Source of the DNA: Paralvinella palmiformis | Taxonomy: Eukaryota > Annelida > Polychaeta > Terebellida > Alvinellidae | Length of the DNA: 64,000 bases | Assembly: GCA_025642065.1 (NCBI GenBank) | Contig: JAODUP010000487.1 | Span: 1 to 64,000 of the forward strand | Direction: 5' to 3' | Shown here: positions 61,201-64,000 of the stretch, in pieces | How positions within the stretch are numbered: position 1 is the first letter of the stretch | Layout of the letters: the number at the start of each line of letters is the position of its first letter | The notes under the pieces: generated by a model | Databases searched by the model: none | The model's input: the letters and a program-made list of their open reading frames with translations, nothing else | Told to the model about the DNA's origin: nothing | Made by a program: the position numbers and the translations under genes

Positions 61201-63097
61201 AGTGATCATCTACTTTATTCCCTACTGAAAAGTGTGAGTACAGTCATACCTGAGGTATATGGTGAAGGGGGTGACACCTTTAAAATTTAAACAATGTACC
61301 GAATTTGGGATGATTACAGAATCAAAATAATTATTAAATTATGATTATTAATTGAAAAATGATTGTAATATATTATAAATGTATAAATTTATAAATTATA
61401 AATATGAACATGATGTGTCATTGTTATTCACTCACATGTATTGAATTGATATCACAACTTTATATAAACATTTCTAGAAGTATAATTCACTTTGATGCAG
61501 TTATAGGATGGACAGAGGAAACTCAGCAATATATCCAGACAGGGATGGGAATATAATCCTATAATATTTCTTTCTGAAGTCTATTGTAATATTAATATTG
61601 ATGTTACACTATAACATCGAACACCCTGTGAATAATGAAAGTAATCACCAATTATGATAACATCTACAACATTATCAACTATGTCTTGATCATGCCGCAT
61701 CTGGAAATGATGATCACGATTACAATTGTGTAATCAATTACAATTATGTAATCAATTACAATCAGTGGTAATTAAGTCAGCTCTGCAATGTGCTATGTGT
61801 TGTTTATCAACATCACAGAAAACTATTAATATTGTTACTGGCCACAGTTCAGTTAAATATATCACAATTGATTGCCCGATAAAGCCACTTCAAGAGGGCA
61901 ACATCCACTATTAACAAGATTTAGCTTCTGTCAGGTGTTCTTCTGTCGTGGTTAATTTTCAACGCGAGTTAAAGAAACAGTCCACCTTCGTTTCAATTTT
62001 TCAGGACTAAGACAGCTACGTTTACAAATATCATAAATCATGTCAAAAGGTGAAAACAATCAACCACACATTAAATAATTTTTTGGGGGGAGCACCATTT
62101 TAAAGCTAGACAGAGACCAGAAGCTCCTGAATGCTGAAGTATGTAAACAAGTGTTAGCCAAGAATAATTCCAGAACAAAACGTAGTAATCTCACAAAATC
62201 ATTACAAGATGAAGATGATTCCAATTTTTTCAAAGAAGACAAAATCATCAAAGAAAGTGCAAGGAGAACCGGGAACACTAACTGGCGTCTATGTGTACTC
62301 CTGGCCCATGTGACATCAGAGCATTTGACTCGTCTCCTTTCCACCTTCGAATCTGTCATTGGTGCAGCCATAATAGCAGCCACCAGTAATTTGGATTATT
62401 TCCTTATATCTATGATATCAGGTATAGTTCGTGATTATTATTGTGAAATGTTTGTTTAATACTGTTATAAGCATTACACATTTAAGAACTATTAGATGAG
62501 GATGAACTGTTCCTTTAATCTTTCCCAGGACATTTAAATGTCTAGTCATTGTTAATTATTTTTCTTTTTGTCAATGGTAACGTTTCCTGTCCCGGGAAAT
62601 GTTCTGTTATTGTTAGTGTTGATTGGTTTGTTTCTTTAGCTAGGGCACTGGTAACACCCGGGGCATACGGCTGAGGGGGCGACTCCACAGGTCCCAGTTA
62701 GATCTGAACCCATAACCTAGAAGTTTGTAGCACGATAATTAACTTTAACCACTGCACTATCAGATCGTCGTCCATCCACTACACTATTAGTGTTTTATTT
62801 TCACTCAACCATGACCAGCAACCACATACTCATAATATTCAACTACCGTTTTCGTTTTAACATAATGGTACAGTCCGTGTTTACTGAAGCCTATACAACG
62901 TCGATGATGTTGTTGACTCGTCAAATTTCATTCTCATCACACTTGGATATTGTTTCGGAAGATTAATATTATGTTAAATTTTTTATTTGCTGTTATTAAC
63001 GTTCGTTCTCTTACCATCTGATCCTCTTGCCCCAGATTCACATAGCTTCTGCCTTCCTTGTGGGTAGCTATGCCACCCAAATCTGGTCCTTTCAAGC
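33552..63097 (-). CDS. ATP13A3: P5B-type ATPase, ATP13A2/3/4/5 family (29 exons, 5' end missing)
   Basis: P5B ATPases are endo-lysosomal membrane pumps; animal members export polyamines from the lumen. Exons, 5' to 3': 63015-63097, 60625-60792, 59783-59841, 59265-59370, 56230-56387, 55976-56045, 55369-55503, 54537-54603, 53999-54130, 53517-53693, 52567-52712, 52149-52349, 51063-51124, 50499-50643, 49465-49578, 49167-49323, 46963-47080, 46499-46623, 46174-46352, 45619-45723, 45047-45126, 42251-42403, 41743-41839, 40638-40710, 39021-39171, 38397-38542, 35731-35819, 35229-35312, 33552-34193. All borders are GT/AG and all phases agree, giving about 1,340 codons with no stop. Motifs: GQEDQMEI and YWKPEW near the N-terminus, [81 protein letters not shown] marks P5B rather than P5A. 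The first visible exon begins mid-codon, so the start lies upstream. The exact paralogue (13A2 to 13A5) is not certain. Confidence 0.95.
35940..36020 (-). mobile_element. LINE/SINE 3' tail in an ATPase intron
   Basis: (AAT)n then TTTATATAGCACCAAGTCAA on the plus strand. It is the reverse complement of the GCGC/TATATAAA plus (ATT)n tail type seen elsewhere in the window. Confidence 0.45.
36297..37028. mobile_element. TA-flanked non-autonomous DNA transposon
   Basis: The left end CCGTAGGTGTCC and right end (reverse complement CCGTATCCAAGG) share CCGTA and are flanked by TA at 36295-36296 and 37029-37030. Subterminal copies of CCATTAAGCCGA occur inverted at both ends (36312-36323 and about 36961-36973). 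About 730 bases long with no intact frame. It lies in the intron between exons 35731-35819 and 38397-38542. Confidence 0.6.
37590..38310 (-). mobile_element. LINE 3' fragment in an ATPase intron
   Basis: It aligns with 15010-15500 of the LINE block: TGCGAGCTGCACCATTCTGA versus TGCGAGCTACACTATTATTA, then ACAACAGTCTATACGAGATG versus ACAATAGTCTATACGAGATG, then GAATGCTTTTA and TTCTTAAGATGGT. The match is split by the insertion at 37947-38209. Confidence 0.7.
37947..38209. mobile_element. MITE nested in the LINE fragment
   Basis: The perfect 15-base terminal inverted repeat GCAGGGCTAGAATTT / AAATTCTAGCCCTGC bounds a 263-bp insertion. CAGGG ends resemble hAT elements, but I could not see a clear 8-bp target duplication. 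Confidence 0.65.
39722..40243. mobile_element. TTAA-ended MITE, copy 1
   Basis: The left end TTAAAGGGACAGTCCACC and the mutated right end GGTCTACCCCTTCAAG are inverted. Near its left end TATGTAATGCTTAGAAG matches the inverted right end of copy 3. It lies in the ATPase intron between exons 39021-39171 and 40638-40710. Confidence 0.6.
40461..40625. repeat. Compound (CA)n/(GA)n/(GACA)n microsatellite beside an exon
   Basis: Alternating CA, GA and GACA blocks end about 12 bases from the splice donor (40636-40637) of ATPase exon 40638-40710. Confidence 0.95.
42251..42403 (-). CDS. ATP13A3: P5B ATPase exon with GDGAND hinge
   Basis: Encodes [15 protein letters not shown], then [20 protein letters not shown]. 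GDGxND binds Mg and closes the P domain. All key residues are present. Confidence 0.95.
43150..43440 (+). mobile_element. tRNA-like SINE, copy 1 (inverted partner at 60985-61235)
   Basis: Contains TTTTCAGTAGG, CACCTGTGGTGG, GAAGGGCTGGCC, then GGTCTAGTGGTAGTCACAC. The last resembles a tRNA A box. The same blocks occur in the same order in the reverse complement of 60985-61235. It lies in the ATPase intron 42404-45046. Confidence 0.65.
45299..45370. repeat. (GATA)n-(GA)n microsatellite
   Basis: ATAG units followed by a GAGA run, within an ATPase intron. Confidence 0.95.
46499..46623 (-). CDS. ATP13A3: P5B ATPase exon ending MVTG
   Basis: Encodes [12 protein letters not shown], then [13 protein letters not shown]. 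The Gly codon is split, and the next exon (46174-46352) gives [20 protein letters not shown] is the P-domain motif that contacts ATP. Confidence 0.93.
47818..48933 (+). mobile_element. Pogo/Tigger-like transposon, internally deleted
   Basis: The ends GCGTATATACTCGTGTATAG and (reverse complement) CTGTATATACTGGATTATAG are inverted and flanked by TA (47816-47817, 48934-48935). The interior near 48640-48790 translates as [20 protein letters not shown], a stop, then [20 protein letters not shown] and DDT. This is the usual acidic C-terminus of Tigger-type transposases. The catalytic core is missing. It lies in the ATPase intron 47081-49166. Confidence 0.75.
49167..49323 (-). CDS. ATP13A3: P5B ATPase exon, nucleotide-binding KGAPE
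   Basis: Encodes [20 protein letters not shown] and [12 protein letters not shown], the ATP-binding part of the N domain. The donor is a weak GTTTGA. Confidence 0.93.
50969..51016. repeat. (ATC)n-(ACC)n microsatellite
   Basis: A trinucleotide run that changes from CAT to CAC, in an ATPase intron. Confidence 0.95.
51063..51124 (-). CDS. ATP13A3: P5B ATPase exon starting TGTLTEDG
   Basis: 20 codons plus two bases. It begins exactly with [20 protein letters not shown], completing the phosphorylation loop DKTGTLT across an intron of about 1 kb. Confidence 0.95.
52149..52349 (-). CDS. ATP13A3: P5B ATPase exon with PPALP and the phosphorylated Asp
   Basis: 67 codons, phase 0 at both ends. The M4 motif [17 protein letters not shown] identifies P5B. 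The catalytic aspartate is the GAT at 52152-52154 (CFDK), and the exon ends right after the Lys codon. Confidence 0.96.
52741..53105. mobile_element. TTAA-ended MITE, copy 2
   Basis: Starts TTAAATGGGACA and ends TGTTCCTTTAA. The interior GTAATTTGGATTATTTCCTA matches copy 3 (62388-62407) with one change. Its left end lies only 28 bases from exon 52567-52712, so it reaches close to the acceptor's branch-site zone. Confidence 0.6.
53999..54130 (-). CDS. ATP13A3: P5B ATPase exon, actuator domain up to TG of TGES
   Basis: Encodes [18 protein letters not shown] and NESMLTG. The exon stops after the first base of the Gly codon; the next exon (53517-53693) completes TGES followed by [13 protein letters not shown] drives dephosphorylation in P-type ATPases. 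Confidence 0.95.
54300..54355. repeat. (CAAA)n-(CA)n microsatellite
   Basis: CAAA units flanked by CA runs, in an ATPase intron. Confidence 0.93.
55765..55815 (-). mobile_element. tRNA-like SINE fragment (A-box half)
   Basis: On the minus strand TAGCGTAGTGGGTAGAGCAC resembles a tRNA A-box region. No B box follows at the proper distance. In an ATPase intron. Confidence 0.4.
57340..57640. repeat. 43-bp minisatellite, about 7 copies
   Basis: TCAATTT recurs at 57381, 57424, 57467, 57510, 57553 and 57596, exactly 43 bases apart. Units carry GACACCGAGGAAAGG and GGTGGGACACGAGTCAA with few differences. It lies in the ATPase intron 56388-59264. Confidence 0.95.
57750..57850. repeat. CAA/GCA-rich imperfect repeat
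   Basis: GGCAGCAACAACAAAACAAA recurs with variations three to four times. In the same intron as the 43-bp minisatellite. Confidence 0.75.
58189..58216. repeat. (AT)n microsatellite
   Basis: A short AT run within an ATPase intron. Confidence 0.95.
60625..60792 (-). CDS. ATP13A3: P5B ATPase exon with N-terminal membrane hairpin
   Basis: 56 codons. A hydrophobic stretch ([19 protein letters not shown]) is followed by the family motif YWKPEW and a Cys-containing cytosolic segment. This is the P5B-specific Ma-type insertion region. Confidence 0.92.
60985..61235 (-). mobile_element. tRNA-like SINE, copy 2 (inverted)
   Basis: The reverse complement carries TTTTCAGTAGG, AGGTCACCTGTGGTGGGCC, GAAGGGCTGGCCATGAGGTA and GTGGTAGTCACACC in the same order as 43150-43440. 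It lies in the first visible ATPase intron. Confidence 0.65.
61969..62518. mobile_element. TTAA-ended MITE, copy 3
   Basis: Left end TTAAAGAAACAGTCCACC; right end GGATGAACTGTTCCTTTAA, its inverted partner. 550 bp long. The open frames inside (62060-62459 on both strands) are by-products of the element. In the first visible ATPase intron. Confidence 0.65.
62638..62775 (-). mobile_element. tRNA-derived SINE fragment
   Basis: On the minus strand GATAGTGCAGTGGTTAAAG resembles an A box. About 40 bases later GGGTTCAGATCTAAC resembles a B box. It is too diverged to be a working tRNA. Confidence 0.5.
63015..63097 (-). CDS. ATP13A3: P5B ATPase, first visible exon
   Basis: Preceded by a TTTCAG acceptor and ended by a GTAAGA donor. 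It encodes [16 protein letters not shown] and then NLGQEDQM, which joins EIIGY in the next exon. GQEDxMEIxGY is a family signature at the N-terminal membrane-associated region. It starts with two bases of a split codon, so at least one more coding exon lies at higher coordinates. Confidence 0.9.
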
Positions 63098-63099
63098 CT

Positions 63100-64000
63100 G
63101 AAATGAGGTATAAAAAAAGGGTCAGTGGCGCAATAGCAAAACATTAGACCGCCATACACCCTCCCACCCACACACATCCATATACAAGAAGTAGAAACCT
63201 TTACCTGACATAATCTATCCAATAGAGTAACATAACTATATGTAGCCAGTATACAGTGTTCAACACTAGACAAGACAATACCTATACAACCAAAGCTTTA
63301 ATTATACTTGATAATAACCAACTTGATCGGACGTAGTAACTGGTGTAGTCCAACAGTTCTACCGTATTTTGATCCTGGTCAGTACTCAGTGACAGGTAGA
63401 ATACTCACAGTTAAACAATACACTGTGTACTATGGCAACCAAAATTTTTTTATGCCTAACAATTAAATTCCAACAGAATAAAATTATTTCTACAAATGAT
63501 ACTAGTTAAGTTCCACACCACCCGAAATCCATGGCCAGCGTGAGGCACACATGTACTATTTAGTGCTTTGTATCCTACACTTTTAAATCCCTATTCACTC
63601 TTACCAGCTCATGTCCAAACTTTCAACTGCAGCAAATTGACTCAAACACAGAAATTCACACCAATTAATGACACAGCCACTGAACACTATGTCCACTTAA
63701 ACGCTATGTACCACTCACTCAACTCGAATAATCTGTTATATAGCAAAGATAGGAATCACCAAATAATAACAGAGACTTTTTTTCACCTTGAAGAGCTTCA
63801 TTTAGAAACACCACCAGATTCCATTTAGCATGGAAGAGAATGGGGTCTTATCGTGGAACACCGACTTTTCATTCTGATATTTGTTTTGATTAACCGATCA
63901 AAATGTAAGTAGGAATTAGGCTTTTGATTAGAATTAATATTTACGATAAATCTAAATAATTAACCATTCTGACATATTACTTAATAGACATTAAATTCCG
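63100..64000. other. Upstream of the first visible ATPase exon
   Basis: I looked on the minus strand for the initiator exon (ATG, ending one base into a codon before GT) and found no convincing candidate. The plus-strand frame at 63568-63828 has no recognisable domain. Confidence 0.4.

Noticed and set aside
62060..62459. Overlapping frames of 102 and 107 residues on opposite strands
   Set aside because: Both lie inside a TTAA-ended MITE seen in two other places without these frames.

Overview
This is a 64 kb stretch of eukaryotic, animal nuclear DNA. It is AT-rich, has introns with GT/AG borders, long (AT)n and (CA)n microsatellites, decayed LINEs, tRNA-derived SINEs and small DNA transposons. 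The histone H1, the sulfotransferase family and the repeat style fit a lophotrochozoan, most likely a mollusc. That placement is inference, and the species cannot be read from the sequence.

Right half (about 33.5-63.1 kb, minus strand): one large gene occupies this half, a P5B-type transport ATPase of the ATP13A2/3/4/5 family. I placed 29 coding exons whose phases join without a break into about 1,340 codons. Every P-type catalytic signature is intact: TGES, PPALP, DKTGTLT, KGAPE, MVTGD and GDGAND. The initiator exon was not found and is probably beyond the right edge. The introns carry a pogo/Tigger-like element, a second TA-flanked element, at least three TTAA-ended MITEs, an inverted pair of SINEs, a LINE fragment with a nested MITE, and a 43-bp minisatellite.

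Left half (1-33.5 kb): this half is gene-poor and repeat-rich. Two linker histone H1 copies on the minus strand share a duplicated block of about 0.87 kb. The left copy lost its start and promoter. The right copy keeps both but carries a 1-base deletion in the tail. Three copies of an intronless Golgi-type sulfotransferase are all damaged; the copy at 20.0-21.3 kb is the best preserved. Between them lie a THAP-like and a SAP/SWIM-like fragment (a possible relic of a two-gene DNA transposon), a dead pogo-class transposase, and EN-RT LINE remains at 1.8-2.4, 12.8, 14.9-18.1 and 23.5-26.2 kb.

The genes do not form an operon or pathway. The ATPase and possibly the right-hand H1 are the only loci that look functional. 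I found no clearly new biological system. The most unusual items are the reciprocal lesions in the two H1 copies, microsatellites that expanded inside the coding sequence of the sulfotransferase relics, the THAP plus SWIM pair, an A66/T65 palindrome, and the long disordered C-terminal tail of the ATPase.
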